Below, one piece after another: positions 12,098 through 22,464 of a DNA stretch of 64,000 nucleotides (the stretch's first letter is position 1; each line of letters starts with the position of its first letter). A program made the position numbers and the translations under genes. Origin of the DNA: Cyanoderma ruficeps (lineage: Eukaryota; Chordata; Aves; Passeriformes; Timaliidae). The stretch lies in assembly GCA_008694505.1 (NCBI GenBank), contig VZDJ01000623.1, positions 14,472,988-14,536,987 on the forward strand, read 5' to 3'. The notes under the pieces were generated by a model that was not told the DNA's origin, made no database searches, and saw nothing but the letters and a program-made list of their open reading frames with translations.

Positions 12098-12831
12098 GTG
12101 TGTAACAGTAGAATTCCTTTCCTTTCTTTTGGATTCATTGTTCAGTGGTGGCCACAAAAATGACCTTTTCCTAATGTTCTGATTTACTGGGCCTGTGTGG
12201 ATTGAGGGATGCCTCCTCAGTGAGGTGGCTGTAGATGTGGTATTTGTAGCACCTTCATCTCTTAAGGAGCTTTTCTCAAACACTGAAGGCTTTTGTTAGT
12301 TTTCATTAACCATGAGGTTTGGGTATAAAGTTCTGCTGAAAAAACAAAACCAAAAAAGTTTTGATCTGTTTTTCTGGAAGGCATCAGTCTGTAGGTCTAG
12401 ATTGCTGTGCTGGGGTGTGCAGACATTTCCAGTGGGAGTGGTTAGTGGTGAAAAACTTGAAAGACATCATAAAAGTTTAAACTAGGTAATGGAGTAGGTT
12501 GAGTGTGGTGAAATATCTAAGTATGGATCCAGGACAACACTGCATTTCAAGAACTACCATCCAGTAGAGATCTGTCTATGGGCAGCCAGCTTAGATAGCA
12601 CTTCAGAATACATTATGAAGGAGGGAAGATCTTGTTACAAAGATTCCCCGTTGCAAGGGAAAAAATTAGCCAAACACTAGATAAAGCAGGGAGTTGGTAA
12701 ATAATTTGTAACAAAAAATTGAAAGAAATGGGTGGCAACAGGAAAATTGTGTTGTGAAATATACAGATAAAAGTGAAGTTGATTTCTGATGCTAACCTTT
12801 TGCCCCTTTGAATGTCTGTGTTCTTCCCCAG

Positions 12832-12951
12832 GAGCCCTTTCCCATTCATATCCTGATAACCACCTTGGGCAGGTTGATGTAAATGAATTGTTTGCTAAAC
12901 TGCTGAAAACAGGGATCCTCAAATTGTCTAAAACTGATTCCACCTCAGCAC
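12832..12951 (+). CDS. PCF11: PCF11 coding exon 10
   Basis: The exon is 120 bases, from phase 1 to phase 1. It includes VDVNELFAKLLKTGILKLS, a conserved helix just upstream of the zinc fingers. The acceptor is TTCTTCCCCAG and the donor GTATGT. Confidence 0.96.
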
Positions 12952-13484
12952 GTATGTAGATTTATTATGTTCTATCTAGTTTATCCACAGCTCAAGTATA
13001 AATCTGAGTATACAAACTTTTGTGAACTTCTGTATGGTTTTTTTAAACTGAACTCGGTTTTTTTAAACTGAACTCTGTTTTTGGGAATGACTGAGTAAAT
13101 TCTTAGTATCTTATTTAATTTACACTTCAGCTATCCAGAGCAGTCAGTTTTGTCTTTGGTGCTGTGCTTTTGTGACTTGTTCTTGATTATAATCAGGGTC
13201 TTCGCATCTTCTGAAATATTTCTGTGTCTATGAAAGCTGAATTTTAGTGCCAAACACTGATGTGAAATACTATATTTCTCTATTGAAATTCTGGCTTGCT
13301 ATTTTTTTAATGTTTTTTTTTAATGGTGTCAGAAGATGACTGATACAGCTGTTACACACTTGTGTGTGACCATAGTCGAATTGTATTAATAATGTTTGGA
13401 AAAAAAACCAACTTTTAGATGCACATAATTTATTTCTGATGATGTACTGACATTTTGATAAAACAATCTCTTCATGGTTTCTAG
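12952..13484 (+). other. PCF11: PCF11 intron 10 with a 20-bp tandem duplication
   Basis: Intron sequence with one small structure: two perfect 20-bp direct copies at 13036-13075 (unit GGTTTTTTTAAACTGAACTC). Nothing else is recognised. Confidence 0.7.
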
Positions 13485-13593
13485 AAGCGAACGAAACATC
13501 GGCCCAGCCGACTGCTGAAGAAGAAGATGATGATCAGAATGAAGATCAGAATGTTCCAGACCTCACTAACTTCCTAGTTGAAGAACTTAGACA
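13485..13593 (+). CDS. PCF11: PCF11 coding exon 11 (acidic linker)
   Basis: The exon is 109 bases, from phase 1 to phase 2. It encodes an acidic stretch (EEEDDDQNEDQN) followed by VPDLTNFLVEELR. The donor is GTGCGT directly after CA. Exon 12 then completes the Gln codon, which fixes the border. Confidence 0.94.
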
Positions 13594-13829
13594 GTGCGTA
13601 TAGTAGAATGGACTTAGAGTAGGAATAAAAACGTGGCAGTAGCTAGATAGTTCATCCAAGACAGTTAAAAGCTTTTAAAAGACTATCTGTCACTTTGTGA
13701 TTCAGAGAAGGTTAAACCTGCCTTGTTTGATGTCAGCCTTGTTGAAGTTGAGAAAGGAGGAAGGTGGGAAAGCTTAGCTTTGCACAAAGGTGGGCGTTGT
13801 TACGTAGGCACTGAGGGTGTGATAGGCAG

Positions 13830-14425
13830 TGAAGCCTGGGCCTGAGCTGCATCAAAAGCTGTGTGACAAGGAGGTCGAGGGAGGTGACTCTCCCCCTCTG
13901 CTCTTGTGAGACCCCACCTGCAGTGCTGCTCTGGGGCCCCAGCACAAAGGAGGACATGGAGCTGTTGAGAGTGAGTCCAGAGAAGGCCATAAAGATGATG
14001 AGAGGGCTGGAGCACCTCTGCTATGGAGACAGGCTGAGAATTGGGCTGGTTCATTCCGGAGAGGAGAGGCCTCCAGGGAGGCCCTACTGTAGTCTTCCAG
14101 TACCTAAAGGAGACCACAAGAAAAGGCAGAGAGCGGCTTTTCAGAAAGCCTTGTAGTGACAGGACAAGGGTAAATGGCCTTATGCTGAAGAACAGATTTA
14201 CTGTAGAGAGTAGGAAGAAATTCTTCACTGAGAGGGGTGATGAGGCAGTGGAATAGGTTGCCCAGAGAAGCTGTGGATGCCCCACGTGTGGAAGTGTTCA
14301 AGGCCAGATTGGATGGGACCCTGGGCAACCTGGTGTAGGGTGTCCCTGCCCATGACAGGGGGGGTTGGAACTAGATGGTCTATTAGGATCCATTCCAATG
14401 CAAACCATTCTGTGATTTTAATTTT
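13830..14425 (+). mobile_element. CR1 LINE 3' fragment in PCF11 intron 11
   Basis: A 5'-truncated CR1 retrotransposon in plus orientation. It shows the CR1 3' region (GAAGAAATTCTTCACTGAGA, then GTTGCCCAGAGAAGCTGTGG) and ends in ATTCTGTGATT. Several stops show it is not coding. It was not derived from the gene and lies wholly inside the intron (13594-14754). Confidence 0.93.
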
Positions 14426-14754
14426 ATCACTTTGGTGGTAGCTTGTAAAGCGGGGCCGAATGAAGGCATTGCTATTTGTGCGTTATTAGGTGAGAAGAGC
14501 TAGTAGGATTGAGGCACAACGATAACATATTCCTCATGAATCGTTAATAAGAGCCCATTGTTTTTTGAATGTTTAAGTTGATTGTGCTGTGAAAATCAGG
14601 GTGGAATGTAGTCATGTTGTGTACTTTTAACTTGGAGCAGATTCCTGCTTTCCCCCTACCATTGTAGGCGAATGAAGCAATTTACTGAGAAAGTTCTTAC
14701 TGTCTCTTTTTAAAGAAGTGTTAAGATGATTTTTTTTTTAATCTCTTTTTGTAG

Positions 14755-14938
14755 GCGTTACGATAGTGTTATAAATCGACTGTACACTGGAATTCAGTGT
14801 TACTCCTGTGGAATGAGATTCACTACTTCACAGACAGATGTTTATGCAGATCATTTAGATTGGCATTATCGCCAGAACCGGACAGAAAAAGATGTTAGCA
14901 GAAAAATTACGCACAGGAGATGGTACTACAGTTTAACA
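14755..14938 (+). CDS. PCF11: PCF11 coding exon 12 (first zinc finger)
   Basis: The exon is 184 bases, from phase 2 to phase 0. It encodes RYDSVINRLYTGIQCYSCG and the finger CysX2Cys...HisX4His within CYSCGMRFTTSQ and HLDWHYRQNR. The KITHRRWYYSLT end is very conserved. This C-terminal region of PCF11 is where it contacts CLP1 and the cleavage machinery. Intron 12 (14939-15350) is unremarkable. Confidence 0.97.
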
Positions 14939-15350
14939 GTAAGTAATGCAGTATTTGTGTGGATAAATCACAGTCTGGATTCTGTGTTTTACTCCTGTGT
15001 GTGCTGTGGGATTGCAGCTGAAATTTCCATCATCACAGGAGTTGGCTGTGATAAACAGTGATGTCTTAGATGCTTCAAGCAGTCCACAAGTGCCTGTCAG
15101 AATACAAAAGGCCAGTGTGTTATGAAAAATAAACAGTTTAAAGCTGCTTATTGTACTGTTTTCATTCCACTGAGAATGGAATTTGAAGGATAGTGACTTC
15201 TTTTTGGAAAATGAGTTTTTGAAGTGTGGCATTGTGAGAAAGTGTACGCTGTGCTGATACTGCATGTGGGAAATATTTCAGTTTTAACAAAGTAAGATTT
15301 ATTAAATACAATACTTTGGGATGTCTGAGTGAGAATGAAAACTTCCTTAG

Positions 15351-15506
15351 GACTGGATTGAATTTGAAGAAATAGCAGATCTGGAGGAGCGGGCTAAAAG
15401 CCAGTTCTTTGAAAAAGCTCATGAAGAGGTGGTGTTGAAGACGCAGGAAGCTGCGAAAGAGAAGGAGTTCCAGAGTGTCCCAGCTGGGCCAGCTGGAGCA
15501 GTCGAG
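15351..15506 (+). CDS. PCF11: PCF11 coding exon 13
   Basis: Fifty-two codons, phase 0 at both ends. The peptide starts DWIEFEEIADLEERAKSQFF and ends AGPAGAVE, matching vertebrate PCF11. The donor is GTAAGT. Confidence 0.97.
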
Positions 15507-16554
15507 GTAAGTTTCAGCTTCCCTGATAAAAAGAATCTAGTTACCAGCCCAGACAGCAAGAATCTAGTCTTTCAAAGGCTTGTACTGTATTCTTGTTAGT
15601 AGATGTAGACTGGAATATTGTACTTGGGCCTTTGTGCAGCCTCTCCATAGGTTGTCTGTGTATGTAATGGTTGCTTCCCATGGGCAGGAGTAGTAGAAAC
15701 CACCTGTAGTTAAAAAAATCTACACCCATTGGCATTCTGTGCTTTTAGCAAAATTGAAACAGGCCAAGTGTGTTAATTTGCTCAGTGTTTACATAAAAAG
15801 AGTAAGCAATTTGTCCTTTGATGGTCGTTTGTCGTTCAGATAACTACAGTGTTTACTGGGGTTTTGTTACTTTCAAACACAAAAATTTTGGTAGCAGATA
15901 GGCATTAGAAGAAAGAAGTACCACGGTTTGGAAATACCCAGTAGAGCTGTATTTTGGTAGATTAATTGGTGTAATAATGAAATACAAATGTTGTTAGAAT
16001 TACAATTTAGTTTTACATGCTAAGTCTCTGAGAAACTAGCTATGAAACCAGAAAGGCTTTTTTTTTTATTTTAAAAAGCAACTTTTGTGCATTGTTCTGG
16101 GTTGATAATTTTTCACAAAAGTATTAAATATGTTAGTACTCCATCTAAAAGTTGAAATTGCAGGTTGAAGGGGAAGAGTTAAAACAATGCCATAAATAAA
16201 ACTAGTTAAATAGCTCTAATGGATTGTCTTACAAGACAGTAAGACAGCATTACACTGTTACAAAATGCGTTGCCGACTGACTAGCTAAAGGGGCAAAGCT
16301 TACCGTTCTCAAGTGACAAAGAGTATTCAGGGCCAGAGGGTGATCCTTCCTCTGTCTGCAAACCATACTCAATTTTTAGTTAAGGTTTACTAATTATTAA
16401 AGTGGTTTTTAAAGTGTGGAGGAAAGATCATGTTCTAGGCTTAATATACTTAATTTAAAATAACCTTATTTGACTCCTACTGGGTTCTTGAATTTCGTGT
16501 GTTCAGCAAATTGCAATAACATCATTTATTTCTCTTATTCCAATAACTTTTCAG
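15507..16554 (+). other. PCF11: PCF11 intron 13, nothing recognised
   Basis: About 1.05 kb of AT-rich intron without a recognised element. Confidence 0.65.
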
Positions 16555-16620
16555 AGCTGTGAAATTTGCCAAGAACAATTTNAGTGGCACCTGAAGAATG
16601 CTATCAGGGTAGATGAAAAG
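16555..16620 (+). CDS. PCF11: PCF11 coding exon 14 (second finger, with ambiguous base)
   Basis: The exon encodes 22 codons as written: SCEICQEQF, one codon with an N (nAG, position 16582), then WHLKNAIRVDEK. In human PCF11 as I recall it, about ten residues including an acidic run (QYWDEEEEE) sit exactly here. The N is therefore probably a compressed assembly gap over a GA-rich repeat. The CysX2Cys pair of the finger is intact. Confidence 0.9.
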
Positions 16621-17141
16621 GTAATCTGATCTTCTACATGTGATACTAATTTATAGTAAAACTCCTGAAGAATTACAGAAAATAAAAAACAAAACAGGAG
16701 GAGGTGGCAAGTGCTCTTTTTCTCCTGAAGGATTCCTGTTGTGGTTTTCCTGGCTTCCAAATACATAAATATCTCTGCCTTTGGAAGTGCCTCAAATCGT
16801 GGTGTCATTGGTATGGGCTCACTAGCCCTCCTTTACACTGCAGTGCTCAAAGAAAAATGGATGTCTCTGTGTATGGGTGTAGGTATGAGTTCAATTATTT
16901 CTGCTGCAGCTGTGCACAGATAATTCCCAGCACTTACCAACCTTTGTATGATAATGTTTCCTGAACAAACATCACAAAATCCTGTCTCAGGTATAGCTGA
17001 CACCAAACTTAGCTTGCTCAGACCATAGTTTCTGTAGGTGAATTATGTGATAATGTGTAATAGACATTGTTCAGTTCATTATCAGTGATCCTGCTATAAT
17101 TTATTTTTACATATTTAATTGTATAACTTTTTTTTTTCCAG

Positions 17142-17177
17142 ATTTACCATCCGTCTTGTTATGAAGATTACCAGAAT
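17142..17177 (+). CDS. PCF11: PCF11 micro-exon 15
   Basis: A 36-base exon (12 codons, IYHPSCYEDYQN) with a strong T-rich acceptor and GTAAGT donor. It supplies the His and Cys that finish the second zinc finger begun in exon 14. It is too short for ordinary ORF scans. Introns 14 (16621-17141) and 15 (17178-17772) on either side show nothing else. Confidence 0.95.
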
Positions 17178-17772
17178 GTAAGTGGATCTTCCATATTTTT
17201 GGAAGCAGTTTATTTTCAGTTTATTTGCTTGATCTCTTGACATTGCAGGGAGCAGATGTGTTCAGCATGTGCTGCCCATTTCTCTTGGCTGAGACTTGGA
17301 GGCCTTGGGTGTGGCAAGTTTATAATACAGAATTAGCTGAGATGCATTTGTGGTTGTGATGTACCATGACAGCTTGTGTGCCATAAAGCAAAGCCGTGGT
17401 TTGATGGATTTATGGTGGAGTAACACGTGTAATCTTAGGAATTTGTAACAGTGGAGTAGATGGGTCAATATTGGTGTGTGTGACATTTTTAATGCTTGGG
17501 GACTTAAAATTGTTCTGAGAGTGGATAGCAGGGAACAATTCATGGTAATGTGTTAAGCATTTCATCACTGCTTGGTGATACTGTTCCAAGGAGTTGGAAA
17601 AAAAGTAATGGTATTAAAAAAATACGTTTTCTTAAAAGTTTGATGAAATAGAAGTTTGGATTTTGAGCGCCTAACCATCAACATATTTGCATTTTGAAAA
17701 AAGGCAAAAAGAATAAGAGGCTGAAAAAGGGTGTTCTAGTGTGCTAATGCTACATTGACTTTCACTTTGCAG

Positions 17773-17982
17773 ACATCATCATTTGATTGCACACCATCTC
17801 CCAGCAAGACTCCTTCAGAAAATCCACTAAATATAATGTTGGACATTGTTAAACAAGAAACAGAGGAGTCCTGTGACTCACCTAAAATCAAAGAAGAACC
17901 TGATGACACCCCTCCTGCCTGTGCAGAAGAGAGCACACCTGCATCTACAGAAATCAAAACAGAACCTGAGGAGTCTGTTTAA
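17773..17982 (+). CDS. PCF11: PCF11 coding exon 16 (C-terminus and stop)
   Basis: Sixty-nine codons and a TAA stop at 17980-17982. It starts TSSFDCTPSPSKTPSENPLN and ends EPEESV, like vertebrate PCF11. The tail carries three SUMO-type motifs: VKQE, IKEE and IKTE. Confidence 0.97.
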   Translation, partial: TSSFDCTPSPSKTPSENPLNIMLDIVKQETEESCDSPKIKEEPDDTPPACAEESTPASTEIKTEPEESV

Positions 17983-18970
17983 ATAAACTGCGGTATGATA
18001 TATATTTTTTTTTTACAGAAGAGCTGCTGTGTTAATTCTGGAAGGCAAATACTTTTTATATGAATAAAAATGTCCAACTGAGGCAGGGCCTCAACTACTG
18101 TTTGGTTAATAAATACATTCTTGTATTTGAAATTTCTTACTGCCTGCACAGTTTCAGGTGTTATTGTGTGAAAGTTCTTCAGATGCGTGAAAATTTAATG
18201 GTATATGTAAAAATGTAAAATTTTCACTTGTTGAAATGTAAATTATAAATAAAAGATATTTTTGCTATATATGGAGTGTAATGTTTATGCACACCATCAA
18301 ATAAAGACAGTGTTTCTGTACTTTTTTCAGTTTAAAATTAATTAAAATTAATTTTACTTAATAAGATTCAGAAAAATGAAAGCAAGTCTCTTCCTTCAGT
18401 TATCCTATAGGTGGGTTATCAAGGGAAGGAGCTTCTCAGACAGGCCTAGATTCCTTGTCTTTTTAAAGTTATTTGAACAAACTTACATATCCAGATGTTT
18501 AAAAAAATTACAACAACAAAATAATAAAAAAATCCACAAAAAAACTCACAAAAAGACAGTTCTGGGTAGAAGGGGAAAATTTAACAAACCAACTGGAGTG
18601 CTTGATTGTGGTGAACACAAGTGCCAACAAAAAAAATTAACAGACCAGGATGCCTGGTAGTTAAGGCATTTTTAATGATTTTTTTTTTCCATTAGTCAAA
18701 CACAAATTTAATAAAGCTGAATTTTCTTTACGTTACAGGGGGGGATGAATGTAAGAATGCTCATTTGAAACATGGTTAACATTTTCTTTTTTTGTTGCTT
18801 ATAACTGGACTTAGATGGTAAACCAGATATCCTGAAATGTTAATATTTCTTAAGTGTTATAAATAAAACTAAGCATATATTTGAGTGTGAGTCTCTTTCT
18901 TTCAGTGATGGGTCTGTGTGGCTGGTATTTTTGTGGGATTTGAAATAAAGTTGTAAAGTAAAATCACTCT
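17983..18970 (+). terminator. PCF11: PCF11 3'UTR with six AATAAA signals
   Basis: AATAAA occurs at 18063-18068, 18108-18113, 18248-18253, 18300-18305, 18862-18867 and 18944-18949. The last two are followed by GT/T-rich downstream sequence. Several alternative 3' ends are likely. The right border given is an estimate. Confidence 0.7.
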
Positions 18971-19484
18971 GCTAGTTACAGTGTGTATTTTTAACTTGCT
19001 GGAACCAAGACAGAAACACTAGAACTCCAAAAGCAATGTCAGTCCTAGCATGTGACTCTTGCAGTGGGAATACTTGGGAGTCAGAATTCCCCCTTAGTGT
19101 GGAAGTAGAACTAATCAGCCGTGCAGGAAATGTTGGTTGCAAAAACTTCCCATGTTCACCCAGGCTTCGTGCAGGTTTGAAGAGGCGAGTAATGCTTTGA
19201 TTCTTCTATTGAGGTTGGAGCTGTAGTTGTGAGCTTGCCCTGTTCCAGATACCAGACTTAAAAGTGCTGTTTAATTGGGAACAGTCCCGAGGAACAAACC
19301 CACAGTGGGTCAGGGTGGTGTCCATACTGACATGGTGTGTGTGGCTGCTGACTGTTGTGGGGAGCTACTCCTGCGTTAGTTACTGCCACCTCTTTGGGAG
19401 CAGGGATGTAGCCTGGTCCCTCGCCCAAATACGATGCTTTGTGTCCTGGAATACTGTAAACTTCTAAATCACACTAATTGAGTT

Positions 19485-19650
19485 CAGAGGAGACTGAGCA
19501 GAGACTGATGTCTTTAAATACGTAGAAGGCTGTTCAGAAAAGGGAACAAATTACTCTCATCTGCTGGAGATAGAACAAAAAGAGACCCATAAGTTGCAGA
19601 AATAGGCTTTATGACAGCTCTCTAATGACAAGGATAATTAAGCTCTAAAG
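19485..19650 (+). mobile_element. Ancient CR1 fragment between PCF11 and ANKRD42
   Basis: The order of phrases (GAGACTGAGCAGAGACTGAT, ATACGTAGAAGGCTGTTCAG, TTGCAGAAATAGG) follows the 3' region of old amniote CR1 elements, at high divergence. It is about 450 bp upstream of the ANKRD42 CpG island. Confidence 0.6.
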
Positions 19651-19989
19651 GGTCCATTAAGTCCACTTGGTCCACGCAATTATCACTGCACACCCGTGAA
19701 TATGACTGGGAAGGATTCATCCTGCCTGGAAGAGGGATTCTGGAAGTACAGGGTCTTTTTTTCCCCCATCAAAGAAACCCGGCTTATCCCCAGGGTACCG
19801 GCTGGTTTTGACTAAGGAACTGAGCAGCGGGATCACGACACTGCAGGAAAGAAAAGAGGGTTAAAGATTCCCACGTGTCTGGAGTCCGATTATCCAGAGC
19901 ACAAGCTGGTTCAATACGTTTTGGTTAGAGCATCACTGATGGTTCCGAGATGATAATTGGTACCTTATCCATTTCTCCTGGGGAATGTC

Positions 19990-20560
19990 GTGAAGCTGTA
20001 GCCCAGGGCGGCTGCAGCGCATTCCCTGCGGCCGGGCCCCTCCTGCTCCCCGCCGCGGCAGGGCCGGGCCCGCGCCTCTCCCGCCCCGCCCGCCATTTTC
20101 CTCCCGCGGGAAGGGCGAGTCCGGGGCCCATGGCAACGCCGCGGCGGGGAGCAGGAGCCGCGGCAGCGGGGAGCTGCTCCAGGCGACAGCGGCGATCTGC
20201 CGGGCCGCTGTGCTGCGAGGCCCCGCTGCACCCCGCTCCGGCCGGTGAGACTGCTCCGCCCGCCCCTCCTCCGCACGCTCCTTCCCCCGTCCCCGCCCCG
20301 CGGGCGGCCCTGTGGCGCGGGGCGGGCCGGGCTGTCCCGAATCCCCGAGTCTGTGGCATGGGGCTCCACCGGGATCGACAGACAGCATCGAGGATGCTCT
20401 ATATCCGCCAAAAGCGCCGGGAAAGGCGGTGTTCGACGCTGGCCAGCCGGGCGCTTCCCTTGCCCCGGGCTTGGCAGCTCCGCCCCGGCGGGACCGGCTG
20501 GGACGGGCCGGGTCGGGCCGGGTCGGGCCGGCGGCTCCCACGGCCCTGGGGCTGCTGCCG
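19990..20560. promoter_or_regulatory. ANKRD42: CpG-island promoter of ANKRD42
   Basis: A GC- and CpG-rich block rises sharply from AT-rich flanks and contains the first coding exon. Sp1-like CCGCCCCGCCC (from about 20081) runs into a YY1-type CGCCATTTT (20091-20099) some 30 bases before the ATG. There is no TATA box. At about 20501-20535 a GGGTCGGGCC unit is repeated in tandem. Transcription start sites are unknown. Confidence 0.75.
20130..20244 (+). CDS. ANKRD42: ANKRD42 coding exon 1
   Basis: The exon starts at ATG 20130 and holds 38 codons plus one base before a GTGAGA donor. The peptide MATPRRGAGAAAAGSCSRRQ continues as a Pro/Ala/Cys-rich tail. I chose this start because it lies in the CpG island, has G at +4, and its phase 1 end joins exon 2 as GTT. 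The human N-terminus is also short, Ser/Arg-rich and poorly conserved. Confidence 0.65.
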
Positions 20561-22300
20561 AAGCCGAGCTGCAAGGGCTTGGGTTTGTGTGTTACGAAAA
20601 CATCGCAACACCTAAATTGTGCCTCTCCCTATGCCGAGCCCTATCCTTCACTTAATCTCTTTAAGTGGATTTGGGGCTGGTACAGATCTCAAAGTTCTTA
20701 CTGGATTCTTTCTGCAAAGTTTTCTCCCAGAACGTCAAATGAGTGTTCGATAACAGTTTTTGGTTTTAAAAAAATGCACTAAAATTATGGAGCCTGCCCT
20801 TTGCTTTGAACATCAGTGTATTTTTTTACAGAATTGATGTTAATAGCTGTTTTCTGAGCTTCCGTCCCAGGCTGCTGCCTTTGACTTGGGCTAAGAAGCC
20901 AATGCAGCCCCTCATCCTTGGCATTCGTCTCCATGCAGTAGTGTGTATCCTGAGGGAGAGGGGAGACAAAATTCTTTCTGCTGGTGGGCCTTGTTTGCTT
21001 TTCCTTTGGGTTAAGGGAAACAAACAAACAAACAAACAAGATTACCTTGAACTTGCTGTACCGAAACACTGTGTTAAACACGTTAGACCTTTGCCGAGTA
21101 GTGTGATGGGCCAGGGCTGCCTGTGATGTTGTGTAATTCGGCTGAAGTCTGTAACCCTCACTTGGTATAATAAGCAATTGCTTCCTTGGCAGAAAAATTA
21201 TGTCCTGGTGAAACTGTTCTTTAAAATAACCAATTCAGACCTCAAAACATACTTAAGTGTTTTGGAAATATTATTCAGAAACATGAACTAGACGACCTCC
21301 TGAGGCCCCTTCCAACCAGAATTATGCCGTGTTTCTGTGCTGCTGCTGTTTGTTCTCACAGTGTTTTGCAGGATGGACTCCTGGTTTTTAAGTTTACTAG
21401 GGCAGTGATGCATCCTGCCGAGCTGGGGAGGTGGAGGTGGGGTGAGACACAGGCACAGGATCCAGCAGTGTGTTACAACACACACGGGGTGTGTTACTGT
21501 CAGCCTGGAGTACTGGAATACAGCCCCCTGCTCCTCTCTGTGGCAACCCCAAATCTGCCTGAGCTCTACTGCCGTGCTACAGATTGATTACATGAATATA
21601 GGCACTGGTAAACTGCAGGGGCTGCTTTTAATTACATCTAGTGCTTTTAAAAAAATATGACAAACATGTCTGTGCAATATCTCTTTTATATTCTTTAATA
21701 TTGTTTTACCTCGAATTGTGTAACAATGTTAACTGCTAGTACCATTTCTTCTCCGCAGGCAGAGGAGCTGAGGCACTAATACCTTGAGACCTTCAGTTTT
21801 ATGCTTTCCTGATTTGCTAAACAGTAGCCCAATTCTTCAGGACTTCCAGCAGTGTGAAATGTAATCAGAGTGTTAGTGCATTTTGGTCCCGGAATGATGG
21901 CCACTGTAGAAGGTGAATACTTATTGGTTTAAGTTCCTTTCATGCTTGGCTATCTGAAGTTATCCCCCTCAGCCGTTAGATCCACTTACCTCTCATATTT
22001 CTGTTTACAAGCTTTGTCAAGGTATCAAGATGTTGCAAGGGGTTTGGATATGTAATTCTCATTGTTTCCAGTCATGTAGTTAATCAGTGGAAAGGCCTGA
22101 AGGGAGGACACAGGTTATTTGATCCCGTGGCCTGGTGACGGATTTTTTTTTCCTTTTACCCTACTGCTTCTACATTTAGAGTTTGATTCTGTGCCACAAA
22201 TGTCAACTCTGATATTTCTTTGACTCATCACACATTTTCTATATCTTAAATGTCGCTGATTTAAACGATGGACTAATGCCATTTTATTACTCCTCACTAG
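20245..22300 (+). other. ANKRD42: ANKRD42 intron 1
   Basis: This is the CpG-island tail, then AT-rich intron. It contains an (AAAC)n microsatellite at 21018-21039 and the CR1 fragment at 21278-21345. I recognise nothing else. Confidence 0.7.
21278..21345 (+). mobile_element. Short CR1 3'-end fragment in ANKRD42 intron 1
   Basis: ACTAGACGACCTCCTGAGG and CCCTTCCAACCAGAATTATG match the extreme 3' end of CR1 in plus orientation. Only about 70 bases remain. Confidence 0.75.
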
Positions 22301-22464
22301 TTGTCAAGAAGAAGCAAAATTATACTGGTGTGCATGAAGCAGTGAAAGCTGGGGACGTAGAACAGCTTGCATTGATGATAAAAAGTGGAGCCAGTATTGA
22401 TGAGGTGGATGTAGTTCACAAATTCACACCCTTGCAGTGTGCTGCACACTCAGGAAGTCTGGAG
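22301..22464 (+). CDS. ANKRD42: ANKRD42 coding exon 2 (ankyrin repeats 1-2)
   Basis: The exon is 164 bases, from phase 1 to phase 0. After VVKKKQNY it encodes GVHEAVKAGDVEQLALMIK, the first ankyrin repeat, and FTPLQCAAHSGSLE, the start of the second. The donor is GTAAAA. Intron 2 (22465-24004) holds nothing recognised. Confidence 0.95.

Larger units (their letters stand above)
1..18970 (+). other. PCF11: PCF11 gene, 5'-truncated by window edge
   Basis: PCF11 is a subunit of cleavage factor II. It binds the phosphorylated CTD of RNA polymerase II and drives pre-mRNA 3'-end cleavage and transcription termination in the nucleus. Fifteen exons join in frame with GT-AG borders and give 1625 codons up to the stop at 17980-17982. 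Only the first exon (start codon and N-terminal part of the CID) is missing. Domain order is: second half of the CTD-interacting domain, a Gln/Leu-rich helix, a long basic SR/KR-rich region with RDPR motifs, FEGP repeats, an acidic linker, a C2H2-like zinc finger, a second Cys-rich finger, and a tail with SUMO-type motifs. The identity rests on near-exact CID and zinc-finger sequences. The total is longer than the human 1555-residue form as I recall it, partly because exon 7 has a longer 3' end. Confidence 0.97.

Noticed and set aside
19925..20655. Several long overlapping frames on both strands of the ANKRD42 CpG island
   Set aside because: GC-rich islands lack stop codons by composition. 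Only the segment 20130-20244 has a donor and phase that join exon 2.
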